In this document: positions 28,003 to 36,856 of the stretch, in pieces
How positions within the stretch are numbered: position 1 is the stretch's first letter
Layout: each line of letters begins with the position of its first letter
Source: Luteimonas salinisoli
Lineage (GTDB): Bacteria > Pseudomonadota > Gammaproteobacteria > Xanthomonadales > Xanthomonadaceae
Assembly: GCF_013425525.1 (NCBI RefSeq)
Contig: NZ_JACCKA010000024.1
Coordinates: 79,586 to 143,585, forward strand
Length of the DNA stretch: 64,000 nucleotides
Direction: 5' to 3'
Program-made: the position numbers and the translations under genes
Notes under the pieces: generated by a model
What the model was told of the DNA's origin: nothing
Databases searched by the model: none
What the model saw: the letters and a program-made list of their open reading frames with translations, nothing else

Positions 28003-29054
28003 GCGCGGCCAAGGCCGCCCCCGCGAAGAAGGCCTCGGGAAAAGCGACGGAAGCCGCGACGCCTGCGAAGACCGATACCCCCATCACCCTGATCGAGGCC
28101 ATCACCCAGGCGCTGGCCTGGGAGATGCGCAATGACGACAGCGTGGTGGTGCTGGGCGAAGACGTCGGCGTCAACGGCGGCGTGTTCCGCGCCACCGCCG
28201 GGCTGCAGCAGCGCTTCGGCGACGAACGCGTGCTCGACACCCCGCTGGACGAGACCACCATCGCCGGGCTCACCGTGGGCATGGCCGCGCAAGGCATGAA
28301 GCCGGTGGCCGAGGCGCAGTTCGACGGCTTCATGTACCCGATGGTCGACCACATCGTCTGCCACGCGGTGCGCCTGCGCACCCGTACCCGCGGCCGGCTG
28401 CACTGTCCGATGGTGCTGCGGGTGCCCTGGGGCGGCGGGATCCGCGCGCCCGAGCACCACAGCGAGGCCAACGAGGCGATCTTCACCAACGTGCCCGGCC
28501 TGCGCGTGGTCATGCCCTCGTCGCCGGCGCGCGCCTACGGCCTGCTGCTGGCGGCGATCCGCGACCCGGACCCGGTGATCTACTTCGAACCCAAGCGCAT
28601 CTACCGCCAGTACAAGGAACTCGTGCCCGATGACGGCGAGGCCCTGCCGCTCGATGTCTGCTACGTGCTGCGCGACGGCGACGACATCACCCTGGTCACC
28701 TGGGGCGCGCAGGTGAAGGAAACCCTTGAGGCCGCCGACCGGCTCGCGGATGAAGGCATCTCCGCCGAGGTGATCGACGTGGCCACGCTCAGGCCGCTCG
28801 ACTTCGACACCATCGCCGAGTCGGTGGCCAGGACCGGCCGCTGCGTGATCGTGCACGAGGCGCCGAAGACGGCCGGCTTCGGCGCGGAGATCGCCGCGCG
28901 CCTGGCCGAGGAGTCGATGTACGACCTGCTGGCGCCGGTCGAGCGCGTCACCGGCTACGACACCCACATCCCGCTGTTCCGGCTGGAGATGAAGTACCTG
29001 CCGAGCGTCGACCGGGTGGTCGCCGCGGCGAAGCGGGCGATGGCGGCGGGCTGA
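27999..29054 (+). CDS. pdhB: 2-oxoacid dehydrogenase E1 beta subunit
   Basis: The 351-residue beta subunit pairs with the preceding E1 alpha. Motifs include ALAWEMRNDDSVVVLGEDVGVNGG-type start of the pyrimidine-binding domain, DTPLDETTIAGLTVGMA, VPWGGGIRAPEHHSEA and the C-terminal VIDVATLRPLDFDTI. A lysine/alanine-rich tail of about 25 residues precedes the conserved domain, unusual for the family and possibly a flexible extension. The start is GTG in GTGA, overlapping the stop of E1 alpha. It forms an alpha2-beta2 heterotetramer that serves the E2 encoded 80 bp downstream. Confidence 0.9.
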   Translation: MSAAKAAPAKKASGKATEAATPAKTDTPITLIEAITQALAWEMRNDDSVVVLGEDVGVNGGVFRATAGLQQRFGDERVLDTPLDETTIAGLTVGMAAQGMKPVAEAQFDGFMYPMVDHIVCHAVRLRTRTRGRLHCPMVLRVPWGGGIRAPEHHSEANEAIFTNVPGLRVVMPSSPARAYGLLLAAIRDPDPVIYFEPKRIYRQYKELVPDDGEALPLDVCYVLRDGDDITLVTWGAQVKETLEAADRLADEGISAEVIDVATLRPLDFDTIAESVARTGRCVIVHEAPKTAGFGAEIAARLAEESMYDLLAPVERVTGYDTHIPLFRLEMKYLPSVDRVVAAAKRAMAAG

Positions 29055-29134
29055 ACGCCACGGCGCAGCGGGACCGTACGACGAAACAACCGCCGGCGCC
29101 CGACCGGGCGCGGACGAACAGGACAACGACCGAC

Positions 29135-30568
29135 ATGGCCGACACGAAAACCTTCAAGCTTCCCGACCTCGGCGAAGGCCTGCCCGACGCCACCATCGTC
29201 GAGTGGTCCGTCAAGGTGGGCGACACCATCCGCCTGGACGATCCGCTGGTGTCGATGGAGACCGCCAAGGCCGTGGTCGAGGTGCCCTCGCCGGTATCGG
29301 GCAAGGTACTCAAGCTGGCCGGCGAGCCCGGCGACGTGATCGAGACCGGCGCGGTGCTGGCCGAGTTCGAGATCGACCCGTCCCTGCCGCAGCGTGCCGA
29401 GGGCCAGGATACGGGGCACCACCACGGCCCTCCCAAGGGCACCGGCAGCCCCGCTCCCAGCGGCGGCGACAAGGTGGTGGCCTCCGACGACGGTGGCGCG
29501 ATCTCCGACGAGGGCGAAACGCCGCCCCAGGGCGAGCCCGGCGACGGCGACGGCGAGCGCGCCGACAGCGGCACCGTGGTCGGGGCGATGCAGTCCTCCG
29601 ACACCGTGCACAGCGAGCGCGCCAGTTCGGTCGGCGGGGTGAAGGCGATGCCGGCGGTGCGCGCGCTGGCGCGCAAGCTCAAGGTCGACCTGGCGCGCGT
29701 ACGCGCCACCGGCGCCGACGGCGTGGTCACCATGGCCGACGTGAAGCAGGCCGCCGCCGATGGCAGCGCGCGCGCCGGGGCGGGCCCGGCAACCGCGCGG
29801 GGCGCGGCGCGGACCGCACCCGGGGCCAGCGAGACGGCCGCGGCGCCGGTAACCCGCCGTGCGGACCAACGCACGGCTTTGTCGGCGACCGGCCGGCCGA
29901 TGCGCACCCAGCCGCCCACGGTCGCCGCCAGCGGCCAGCCGGAGCAGCTCAAGGGCGTGCGCCGCAACATGGCGCGGGTGATGGCCGATGCCCACGCGAA
30001 GGTGGTGCCGACCACGCTCGCCGACGATGCCGACATCCATGCCTGGACGCCCGGCAACGACATGACGGTGCGGCTGGTGCGCGCCATCTGCACGGCGGCG
30101 AAGGCGGTGCCGGCGCTCAACGCCTGGTTCGACGGCGACGCCCTGACCCGCACCCTGCACCCGCACGTCGACATCGGCATCGCCGTGGATACCGACGAGG
30201 GCCTGTTCGTGCCGGCGCTGCGCAACGCCGACGTGCTCGACGCCGCCGGCGTGCGCGAGGGCGTGGACCGCCTGCGCACCCAGGCGATGGAGCGCAGCCT
30301 GCCGGCCAGCGAGCTGACCGGATACACCATCTCGCTCTCCAACTTCGGCATGTTCGCCGGCCGCTACGCCACCCCGGTGATCGTGCCGCCGTGCGTGGCG
30401 ATCGTCGCCGCCGGCCGCGCCCGCCACCAGATCGCCCCGGTGATCGGCGGCTTCGAATCGCACAAGGTGATCCCGCTGTCGCTCACCTTCGACCACCGCG
30501 CCTGCACCGGCGGCGAGGCGGCGCGGTTCCTGCGCGCGATGCTCGACGATTTGGGGCAGGGCTCGTGA
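29135..30568 (+). CDS. pdhC: Dihydrolipoamide acyltransferase E2
   Basis: The 477-residue E2 core has one lipoyl domain (1-80, lipoyl-lysine 45 in METAKAVVEV), a long Asp/Gly/Ser linker, a peripheral subunit-binding domain (about 171-203, MPAVRALARKLKVD) and the acyltransferase domain (about 265-477). The active-site histidine is H454 in TFDHRACTGG. The usual DHRxxDG reads DHRACTGG, so the aspartate is replaced by threonine 458; this is either a subfamily feature or altered chemistry. No E3 gene follows, so lipoamide dehydrogenase must be supplied from elsewhere. Acyl specificity (acetyl or branched-chain) is uncertain. Confidence 0.9.
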   Translation: MADTKTFKLPDLGEGLPDATIVEWSVKVGDTIRLDDPLVSMETAKAVVEVPSPVSGKVLKLAGEPGDVIETGAVLAEFEIDPSLPQRAEGQDTGHHHGPPKGTGSPAPSGGDKVVASDDGGAISDEGETPPQGEPGDGDGERADSGTVVGAMQSSDTVHSERASSVGGVKAMPAVRALARKLKVDLARVRATGADGVVTMADVKQAAADGSARAGAGPATARGAARTAPGASETAAAPVTRRADQRTALSATGRPMRTQPPTVAASGQPEQLKGVRRNMARVMADAHAKVVPTTLADDADIHAWTPGNDMTVRLVRAICTAAKAVPALNAWFDGDALTRTLHPHVDIGIAVDTDEGLFVPALRNADVLDAAGVREGVDRLRTQAMERSLPASELTGYTISLSNFGMFAGRYATPVIVPPCVAIVAAGRARHQIAPVIGGFESHKVIPLSLTFDHRACTGGEAARFLRAMLDDLGQGS

Positions 30569-30587
30569 TTGGTGATTGGTGATTGGC
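30566..30587. repeat. Triplicated 7-bp unit TGATTGG
   Basis: TGATTGG is repeated three times immediately after the E2 stop codon, a short tandem array typical of slippage. Confidence 0.8.
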
Positions 30588-30614
30588 GGGGAACAACATC
30601 CACGGGAGAACGTC

Positions 30615-30998
30615 ATGGCCCACCACAGCCGCCTGTCCACCTTCGTCCTCGACTGCAATACCGGGGACCTGAAGGCCGCCGTCGAGTTCTGGAGCGAAGC
30701 GCTCGGCAAACCGGTCGAAACCCTCGAAGAGGACGGCGACGGCAAGTACGCCGCGCTGAAGACCGCTCGGGACGAACCGATCCTGCTGCTGCAGAAGGTC
30801 GACCACGAATCGCGCATCCACCTGGACATCGAGGCCGACGACATCGACGCCGAGGCCGCGCGCCTGGAGAAGCTCGGCGCGAGGAAGATCGCCTTCGTCG
30901 AGCGCTGGTGGGTGATGGAGGCGCCCACCGGCCATCGCTTCTGCATCGTACGCCCGCAGCGCGAACCGCTCGGCCCGCACCTCAACACCTGGGACTGA
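30615..30998 (+). CDS. VOC/glyoxalase-like protein
   Basis: The 127-residue protein has the vicinal-oxygen-chelate beta-alpha-beta-beta-beta repeat: FVLDCNTGDLKAAVEFWSEALG at the N-terminus, IHLDIEADDIDAEAARLEKLGA in the middle and VMEAPTGHRFCIVRP at the end. The metal ligands of true glyoxalases are only partly recognisable (His in RIHLDIEA, His in GHRFCIV), so it may be a binding protein instead. AGAACG is a poor ribosome site. It follows the E2 gene by 46 bp and may be read from the same transcript. Confidence 0.8.
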   Translation: MAHHSRLSTFVLDCNTGDLKAAVEFWSEALGKPVETLEEDGDGKYAALKTARDEPILLLQKVDHESRIHLDIEADDIDAEAARLEKLGARKIAFVERWWVMEAPTGHRFCIVRPQREPLGPHLNTWD

Positions 30999-31164
30999 CG
31001 GTGCCAGCCGCGCACCGGACCGCGACACCGGTCGCTCAGGGGCACGGGTTTACCCCAGCAGACCGCATCGCTCCGGCGCGGTAGGGTCGGTCTGGCGCGA
31101 CCGCCGCGCCCAGCCGCGACACCCGGGGAGTGTCGCCCGCCACCATGTTGCCGGGGAGACCAGC

Positions 31165-31917
31165 ATGCGCCGCAACATCCTTCGCCTGTCCGTCCTGTCG
31201 TCGATGATCCTGTTCGCCGCCGCCGCCGAGGCCGCGCCCGCGTTCCAGATGCCGTTTCCCTGCAACCAGACCTGGTCGGGGCAGACGCGTACCAACCACA
31301 ATCCGCAGCGATCGATCGATTTCAACCGCGCCAACGATTTCGGCGACACCGTGGTCGCCTCCGCCGCCGGCACCGTCAGCGTCGTACGCAACCTCGGCAA
31401 CACCAGCTACGGCAGGTACGTGGTGATCAACCACGGCAGCGGCTGGACCAGCTACTACGCGCACCTCAACTCGTGGAGCGTCTCGGTGGGGCAGCGCGTC
31501 TCGCGCGGGCAGAAGATCGGCACGGTCGGCTCCACCGGGGGATCGAGCGGGCCGCACCTGCACTACGAGCAGCGCTACAACGGTTCGGCCACGAGCATCA
31601 AGTTCAACGGCTCCGGGGTGCACTACTACGGCACCCGCAACTACACCAGCCGCAACGGCTGCGGCGGCGGCGCTTCCGGCACGGTGCGCACCAACGGCGC
31701 CAATCTCAACGTGCGCGCCGGCCCGAGCACCAGCTACTCGGTGGTCGGCTCGCTGGCCAACGGCGCCAGCGTCAACATCCAGTGCCAGACCACCGGCCAG
31801 AGCATCAGCGGCTACTACGGCACCAGCAACATCTGGAACCGCATCGGCGCCGGACGCTTCATTCCCGATGCGTACACCTACACCGGCTCGAATGGATTCG
31901 TCGCGCCCCGCTGCTGA
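31165..31917 (+). CDS. Secreted M23 metallopeptidase with SH3-like domain
   Basis: This 250-residue protein has a signal peptide ending near AAEA/AP (about residue 24), a lysostaphin/LasA-type M23 domain and an SH3 domain. In the M23 domain the zinc site is visible as H44, D52 in NHNPQRSIDFN and the HxH of SGPHLHYEQ; INHGSGWTSYYAHLN is a further family block. The C-terminal part (about 170-250) begins GANLNVRAGPSTSYSVVG, a bacterial SH3 signature that binds peptidoglycan. It is probably a cell-wall hydrolase acting in the periplasm or outside, a common product of predatory or lytic Lysobacter-like bacteria. Confidence 0.92.
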   Translation: MRRNILRLSVLSSMILFAAAAEAAPAFQMPFPCNQTWSGQTRTNHNPQRSIDFNRANDFGDTVVASAAGTVSVVRNLGNTSYGRYVVINHGSGWTSYYAHLNSWSVSVGQRVSRGQKIGTVGSTGGSSGPHLHYEQRYNGSATSIKFNGSGVHYYGTRNYTSRNGCGGGASGTVRTNGANLNVRAGPSTSYSVVGSLANGASVNIQCQTTGQSISGYYGTSNIWNRIGAGRFIPDAYTYTGSNGFVAPRC

Positions 31918-31944
31918 CCGCCGGCCCGGCGCGCCGGGAGCACG

Positions 31945-32841
31945 ATGAGCGGCGGGCGGCTGCTGCTGGCGCTCGCGGCCGCCCTCGTCCTGGGCTTCGC
32001 CGCCGGCGCCTGGTACGGCCAGCGCGCGGGCCCTGGCGGCGAAGCTGCGATGGAGGCCCCGGCCCCCGATCCCACGGTCCACAAGCCTGGAACCGACCGC
32101 GGGGTCACGTCCGGCGTGGCCCCGGCGGCGGCTGGGGCCGGCATCGGCGCGCAGCGCGCGCGCGCGCTGCGCGATCCCGCGTTCCTGCAGCAGCTGCTGC
32201 AGCGCTATGCCACCGCGGCCGAGGAAGACGAACGCGGCGCGCTGCTGGCGCTGTTGCGCGAGGTCGGCAACGACGACGTGCTGCGCTCCGCCCTCGCGCT
32301 GGCCGACAGCGGCGACGCGGAGGCGCGCCGGCGCGGCCTTGCGCTGCTCGACGCGTTCCCGCTGGACCGTCCCGAGGTGCGCGACACGGTGGCGCAGGGA
32401 CTGCAGGCCGAACGCGACCCCGCGGTTCTGCAGCGCTACGTGGAGCTCGCCGCCCCCGCGGTGATGCCGGTCGAGGACGCCGCGCCGCTCGTGCGCGGGC
32501 TCGAGGCCCTCACCGCGCATCCGGATCCGGAGATCCGCGGCCGCAGCGTGGTGCAGTTCGCGCAGTGGAGCGAGCCGGCCGCTGCGGAGGAAGCGCTCGG
32601 CCGCGCCCTGATCGACGACGCGCCCGAGGTGAGGCGCGCCGCGGTCGGCGGCATCGTCGCCACCCGCGTCCGGTCCGAGCGGCTCAAGGACGGCCTGCTG
32701 TGGCTGGCCAGCGACGCGCAGGCCCCGGCCGAGGACCGCGCCGCGGCCGTGTTCGCCCTGCAGTGGTTCGCGCTGGACCGGGACGAGTACGCGCTCTACC
32801 GCCAGGCGGCGCAATCCGCCGCCGCGGACGACGGCCACTGA
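31945..32841 (+). CDS. Membrane-anchored HEAT-like repeat protein
   Basis: The 298-residue protein has an uncleaved N-terminal membrane helix (LLLALAAALVLGFAAGAWYG), a disordered Pro/Ala segment to about residue 65 and a helical C-terminal region. The helices follow a loose repeat of about 35 residues: LLRYA-type, LLALLREVGNDDVLRSALALAD, LALLDAFPLDRPEVRDTVAQGL, LEALTAHPDPEIRGRSVVQFA, DAPEVRRAAVGGIVATR. This fits HEAT/PBS-lyase-like repeats used for protein binding. No partner is suggested by the neighbours. Confidence 0.65.
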   Translation: MSGGRLLLALAAALVLGFAAGAWYGQRAGPGGEAAMEAPAPDPTVHKPGTDRGVTSGVAPAAAGAGIGAQRARALRDPAFLQQLLQRYATAAEEDERGALLALLREVGNDDVLRSALALADSGDAEARRRGLALLDAFPLDRPEVRDTVAQGLQAERDPAVLQRYVELAAPAVMPVEDAAPLVRGLEALTAHPDPEIRGRSVVQFAQWSEPAAAEEALGRALIDDAPEVRRAAVGGIVATRVRSERLKDGLLWLASDAQAPAEDRAAAVFALQWFALDRDEYALYRQAAQSAAADDGH

Positions 32842-32851
32842 GCAGCCGCCG

Positions 32852-33784
32852 TCAGGCCTCGGCGCGGTCGAGCCAGACCTCCAGTCCCTGGGCGTTGAGG
32901 TCGATGTCCATCCCCAGCAGCTCCGGCACGCGCCGACGCGCATCGGCCACGCCGTGGCGCTGGGCGCGCTCGACGTAGAGCCGGACCAGCGCCTCGACCA
33001 GCCGCCGATGGCGCTGCGGATCGTCGGCGAGCGCGCGCGCGGCGTCAACCATCGCCTCGACCTGGGCGATCAGGTCCGCGCCCAGCCGCTGGACATCGGT
33101 GACGCGGCCGTAGTGGGTCACGTAGACCGCCTCGGGCGCCTCGCCGAGCATGCGCCGCACCGACGCCCGCATCTGCGCCGGATCGAACTGCACCGGCGAA
33201 GTGGTCGGGATCGCGAAGGCGCCGCGCGCCGTGTCCAGTTCGCGGTAGGACAGCCCGAAGATGTCGCCGGCGAACCAGCTGCGGCTGCGCGCGTCCCAGA
33301 CCGCGAGGTGATGGCGGGCGTGCCCCGGAGTGTCCGCGCACAGCAGCGGCCGCCCGCCCAGGTCGACGACGTGGCCGTCGGCGGCCGCCTCGACGCGCGA
33401 CTCCGGCACCGGCACCAGTTCGCCGTAGCTGGCCGCGAACTCCTCCTCGCCATACACCTGCTTCGCGCTGGCGACCAGCCGCGCCGGGTCGATCATGTGC
33501 GGCGCGCCACGCGGATGCACTACCAGACGGGCATTGGGCAGCTCGCGCATGAGCGCGCCCGCGCCGCCGGCGTGGTCGAGATGCACATGGGTCAGGATCA
33601 CCCTGTCGACGGCATCGGGCGCCAACCCCTGCGCTTCCAGCGCCGCGAGAAGACGCGGCACGCTGTGATTGGTGCCGCAATCGACGAACGCGGCGCGCCC
33701 GCGCTCGACGATCAGGTAGGCCGCGCAGAAGCGCGGCCGCTGGTAGCCGGTGTCGATGGTGACGATGTCATGCGGATCGCTCAT
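32852..33784 (-). CDS. MBL-fold metallohydrolase
   Basis: The 310-residue protein carries the metallo-beta-lactamase zinc motif THVHLDHAGG (about residue 64), followed by TPGHARHHLAVW and FAGDIFG, giving a complete dinuclear site, plus a C-terminal histidine in YVTHYGRV. The C-terminal 80 residues are helical. Such proteins hydrolyse lactones, thioesters or nucleotidyl esters; the substrate is unknown. The ATG at 33784 follows a short palindromic repeat that would otherwise lie inside the frame. Confidence 0.86.
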   Translation of the reverse strand: MSDPHDIVTIDTGYQRPRFCAAYLIVERGRAAFVDCGTNHSVPRLLAALEAQGLAPDAVDRVILTHVHLDHAGGAGALMRELPNARLVVHPRGAPHMIDPARLVASAKQVYGEEEFAASYGELVPVPESRVEAAADGHVVDLGGRPLLCADTPGHARHHLAVWDARSRSWFAGDIFGLSYRELDTARGAFAIPTTSPVQFDPAQMRASVRRMLGEAPEAVYVTHYGRVTDVQRLGADLIAQVEAMVDAARALADDPQRHRRLVEALVRLYVERAQRHGVADARRRVPELLGMDIDLNAQGLEVWLDRAEA

Positions 33785-33811
33785 GACGCGCTCGCAAAGG
33801 GGTGACGTGCC

Positions 33812-33835
33812 GTAGAGCGGAGCTTGCTCCGCTGC
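33812..33835. repeat. Short palindromic repeat, reverse copy
   Basis: GTAGAGCGGAGCTTGCTCCG is the reverse of the unit at 5369 and 5562. It sits in the divergent upstream region of the MBL gene. Confidence 0.75.
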
Positions 33836-33949
33836 TTCCGGCTCCGAAGCCCGCACTTGCCGGGCGGGGCCCGCGCCGCGGGATCGTCCACGGAGTGTAG
33901 GCGGACATCGCAGAGCCCGGGATGCGGCTTTGGTCGCAGGTCGCCGCGC

Positions 33950-34258
33950 TCAGCGCCCCCGCAACCAGCGCGCACGGACCAGAAATGCGATGGTCATCAC
34001 CGCCAGGTACGCGCCATAGCCGATCGCGGTGGCCAGCACCTGCCGCCACATCCGCCCGTACGCCGGATCTGCGCTGCCGTAGGACCAGTGCACGCTGGCC
34101 AGGAAGGCCGCCAGCGCCAGCAGCAGCGCAACGGCGTCGAACGCGCGCCGCGCACCGCCGCGGGGCTGGCGCGGGTACAGCCAGAACAGCGTGCCGAGGA
34201 TCAGGAACCAGGGCAGGAACAGCACCAGCGCCAGGTTGAGCTCGACCAGCGGATTCAT
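33950..34258 (-). CDS. Small three-helix membrane protein
   Basis: The 102-residue protein has three hydrophobic helices: LVELNLALVLFLPWFLILGTLFWLYP, FDAVALLLALAAFLASVHWSY and VLATAIGYGAYLAVMTIAFLVRARW. It starts at ATG 34258 inside the trpS stop (ATGA), which implies co-translation with trpS. Similar small proteins follow trpS in Xanthomonadaceae, as far as I recall, without known function. Confidence 0.7.
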   Translation of the reverse strand: MNPLVELNLALVLFLPWFLILGTLFWLYPRQPRGGARRAFDAVALLLALAAFLASVHWSYGSADPAYGRMWRQVLATAIGYGAYLAVMTIAFLVRARWLRGR

Positions 34259-35592
34259 GCGTCCACGGCAGCCAGGCGCGCCAGCGCGGCGACGAGCTCC
34301 TGCAGCGTCGCATCGCCGGCGAGCGTGCCCACCGGCTGGCCGTCGAGTTCGACGTTGCCTGCAGCCTCCCGCAGCCCCGCCCCGGCCTCGCGCTTGAGCC
34401 GCGCGATCAGCTGTCCGGTGTCGCGCGGCGATGCCTGGCCCGCGCCCTGCAGCAGCAGGCGCTCGCCGTCGACCAGCTTGAAGTGGAACCGGCCGTCGGT
34501 CTCGCGGTACTGCTTGAACTGCGGCGGCGCGGACCGCGGCGATGCGTCGCCGGCGCCCGCCTGCCGCAGCAGCGGCCGGTCCAGCGGCGCCAGGCCCACG
34601 GCGCCGCGCAGCCGCGCCAGGAACGGGATCGCGCGCTCCTCGCGCAGGCGCGCGGCACCTTCGCGCAGCTGCCGCTCGATGACCTGCGGCTCGGCGACCA
34701 GCGCCTCGTAGCGGGCGCGCAACGGCGCAATCTCGCCGTCGATGCGCTCGAACACTCGCTGCTTCGCATCGCCCCAGGCAATGCCCTCGGCGAATGCGCG
34801 GCGCATGCCCGCGGTCTCGTCCGAGGTGGCGAAGGCGCGGTAGATCTCGAACAGGGCCGATTGCTCGGTGTCCTTGGGCTCGCCGGGCGCGCGCGAGTCG
34901 GTGACGATGGAGAACACCAGCTTGCGCAGCTGCTCGCGCGGCGCGAACAGCGGGATCACGTTGTCGTAGCTCTTGCTCATCTTGCGCCCGTCGAGCCCCG
35001 GGAGCGTGGCAACGTGCTCCTCGATCGCCGCCTCGGGCAGGGCGAAGTGTTCGCCGTAGAGATGGTTGAAGCGCTGGCCGAAGTCCCGCGCCATCTCGAT
35101 GTGCTGGATCTGGTCGCGCCCGACCGGTACCCGTCCGGCGTTGAACAGCAGGATGTCGGCGGACATCAGCACCGGGTACATGAACAGTCCGGCGCTGATC
35201 CCGGCATCGTCGTCCTCGCCGTCGGCGCGGTTGCGATCCACAGCCGCCTTGTAGGCGTGGGCGCGGTTGAGCAGCCCCTTGCCGGCCACGCAGGTCAGCA
35301 GCCAGGTCAGCTCGGTGATCTCGGGAATGTCGGACTGCCGGTAGAAGCGCACCCGCTCCGGGTCCAGCCCGCAGGCCAGCCAAGCCGCGGCGATTTCCAG
35401 GGTCGAGCGCTGCACCCGCGCCGGCTCCTGCACCTTGATCAGGGCGTGCAGGTCGGCGAGGAAATAGAAGCTCTCGACGTCGGCGTCGCGGCTGGCGGCC
35501 ACCGCCGGACGGATCGCACCGACGTAGTTGCCCAGGTGCGGGGTGCCGGAGGTGGTGATACCGGTCAGGACGCGGACGGAGGATCGGGACAT
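34255..35592 (-). CDS. trpS: Tryptophanyl-tRNA synthetase with C-terminal extension
   Basis: TrpRS charges tRNA-Trp in the cytoplasm. HIGH is represented by SGTPHLGNYVG and KMSKS by DGRKMSKSYDN, both intact, with the ISAGLFMYPVLMSADILLFNA and VPVGRDQIQHIEMARD blocks. At 445 residues it is about 110 longer than the E. coli enzyme. The extra part (about 335-445) contains RETDGRFHFKLVDGERLLLQ and ASPRDTGQLIARLKREA, which resembles a DUF1508/YegP-like fold. The ATG at 35592 starts the canonical domain. The role of the extension is unknown. Confidence 0.95.
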   Translation of the reverse strand: MSRSSVRVLTGITTSGTPHLGNYVGAIRPAVAASRDADVESFYFLADLHALIKVQEPARVQRSTLEIAAAWLACGLDPERVRFYRQSDIPEITELTWLLTCVAGKGLLNRAHAYKAAVDRNRADGEDDDAGISAGLFMYPVLMSADILLFNAGRVPVGRDQIQHIEMARDFGQRFNHLYGEHFALPEAAIEEHVATLPGLDGRKMSKSYDNVIPLFAPREQLRKLVFSIVTDSRAPGEPKDTEQSALFEIYRAFATSDETAGMRRAFAEGIAWGDAKQRVFERIDGEIAPLRARYEALVAEPQVIERQLREGAARLREERAIPFLARLRGAVGLAPLDRPLLRQAGAGDASPRSAPPQFKQYRETDGRFHFKLVDGERLLLQGAGQASPRDTGQLIARLKREAGAGLREAAGNVELDGQPVGTLAGDATLQELVAALARLAAVDA

Positions 35593-35743
35593 TACGCAGC
35601 CGGGCTGGAAACCGGGAAGAAGTTTAACCGCTGGCGCCGCCGCGGCGGCCGCGGAGGGCGCGCACCGGGCCGCCCGTTCCACCGCGCAACCCCGTTCGCG
35701 GCCAAGTCGCGTTCTCCCCATGGAACGAACCGGAGAAGCGCCC

Positions 35744-36520
35744 ATGTCCCGTCTGCTGCCGTCGATCGTCCTGCTGTTCGCAGCGATCGCCTGTTCTCCC
35801 GCCCGCGCCGGCCATCCGGTGCGCCTGGACATCGTCGACCGCGACCATGGCGGCTGGCTGGAACAGCACCGCCACCGCGGCGAGACCTGGATCGCCGGCT
35901 CTCCCGGGCACCGGTACGCGGTGCGCCTGACCAACACCAGCGGCGAACGGGTGCTGGTGGTGCTGTCGGTCGACGGCGTCAACGCGGTCACCGGCGAGAC
36001 CGCAGATCCGGCCCAGGCCGGCTACGTGCTCGCGCCGTGGCAGAGCACCGAGATCGCCGGCTGGCGCAAGTCGCTGGGCGAGGTGGCGCAATTCGTGTTC
36101 ACCGCGCTGCCGGACAGCTATGCCGCACGCACCGGACGGCCCGACCACGTCGGGGTGATCGGCGTGGCGGTGTTCCGCGAGCGCAGGCCGCCGCGCGAGT
36201 CCTACGCGCCCCATCCCCCGGCGCCGATCGCCGGGCGCGCCGAGCGGCGCGCAGCGCCTGCCGCCGCCGAGGCGGACCTTTCGGCGCACGGCCAGGAGGC
36301 CGCGCCCCAGCGCCTGGGTACCGGGCATGGCCAACGCGAATGGTCGCCGGCAAGCCGCACCGACTTCGTACGCGCCAGCCGGCGCCCGGCTCAGGTCCTG
36401 CAGCTCCGCTACGACACGCCGCAGCGGCTTGCGGCGCTGGGCATTCCGGCATGGCGCCACGCCCGCCACCACGCGCCGCGGCCAAGCGCCTTCCCAGGCG
36501 GCTTCGTGCCCGATCCGTGA
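35744..36520 (+). CDS. Secreted protein of unknown function
   Basis: The 258-residue product has a signal peptide (LLPSIVLLFAAIACSPARA, cleavage near residue 23), then a beta-rich domain of about 120 residues (RYAVRLTNTSGERVLVVLSVDGVN, WQSTEIAGWRKS, AQFVFTALPDSYAARTGRPDHVGVIGVAVF). After that comes an Arg/His/Pro-rich tail with no fold. The first domain looks like an immunoglobulin-like carbohydrate or adhesion module, seen in similar Xanthomonadaceae proteins. It is divergent from trpS. Confidence 0.65.
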   Translation: MSRLLPSIVLLFAAIACSPARAGHPVRLDIVDRDHGGWLEQHRHRGETWIAGSPGHRYAVRLTNTSGERVLVVLSVDGVNAVTGETADPAQAGYVLAPWQSTEIAGWRKSLGEVAQFVFTALPDSYAARTGRPDHVGVIGVAVFRERRPPRESYAPHPPAPIAGRAERRAAPAAAEADLSAHGQEAAPQRLGTGHGQREWSPASRTDFVRASRRPAQVLQLRYDTPQRLAALGIPAWRHARHHAPRPSAFPGGFVPDP

Positions 36521-36583
36521 CCGCATCGCGGCCGGGCGCGTCCCGTCGCGGGCCGGAAGCGGCGTTGCCCGCAGGCGCAACGA

Positions 36584-36611
36584 GGAAGGGCCGGCATCCG
36601 CCGGCCCTTCC
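36584..36611. terminator. Bidirectional hairpin
   Basis: A perfect 12-bp stem (GGAAGGGCCGGC/GCCGGCCCTTCC, loop ATCC) lies between the convergent secreted-protein and csbD genes. It has only a short T/C-rich flank, so it may protect 3-prime ends as much as terminate. Confidence 0.6.
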
Positions 36612-36658
36612 GAGGGCGTCGCCCGGCAGTCTCGCCGCGCGAGGGCTGCCGCCTCGCT

Positions 36659-36856
36659 TCAGAGCGTACGCTCGAAATCGCGCACCTCCTGTTCGGCGCG
36701 CTCGCGCTCCCAGCCGTACTGCTCCTGCAGCTTGCCGGCCAGGTACTTGGCGTCGCCTTCGGCGACATCGAATACATCGTCGGTGAGGTCGCCCCACTTC
36801 GCCTGGGCCTGGCCCTTGATCTGGGTCCACTTGCCGGAAATGACGTCTTTGTTCAT
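36659..36856 (-). CDS. CsbD-family stress protein
   Basis: The 65-residue protein matches the CsbD family, general-stress proteins of unknown mechanism. [27 protein letters not shown] and the C-terminal [15 protein letters not shown] helix are typical. No ribosome site of note is seen. It lies next to an entericidin-like gene, and both are commonly stress-induced. Confidence 0.9.
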   Translation of the reverse strand: MNKDVISGKWTQIKGQAQAKWGDLTDDVFDVAEGDAKYLAGKLQEQYGWERERAEQEVRDFERTL

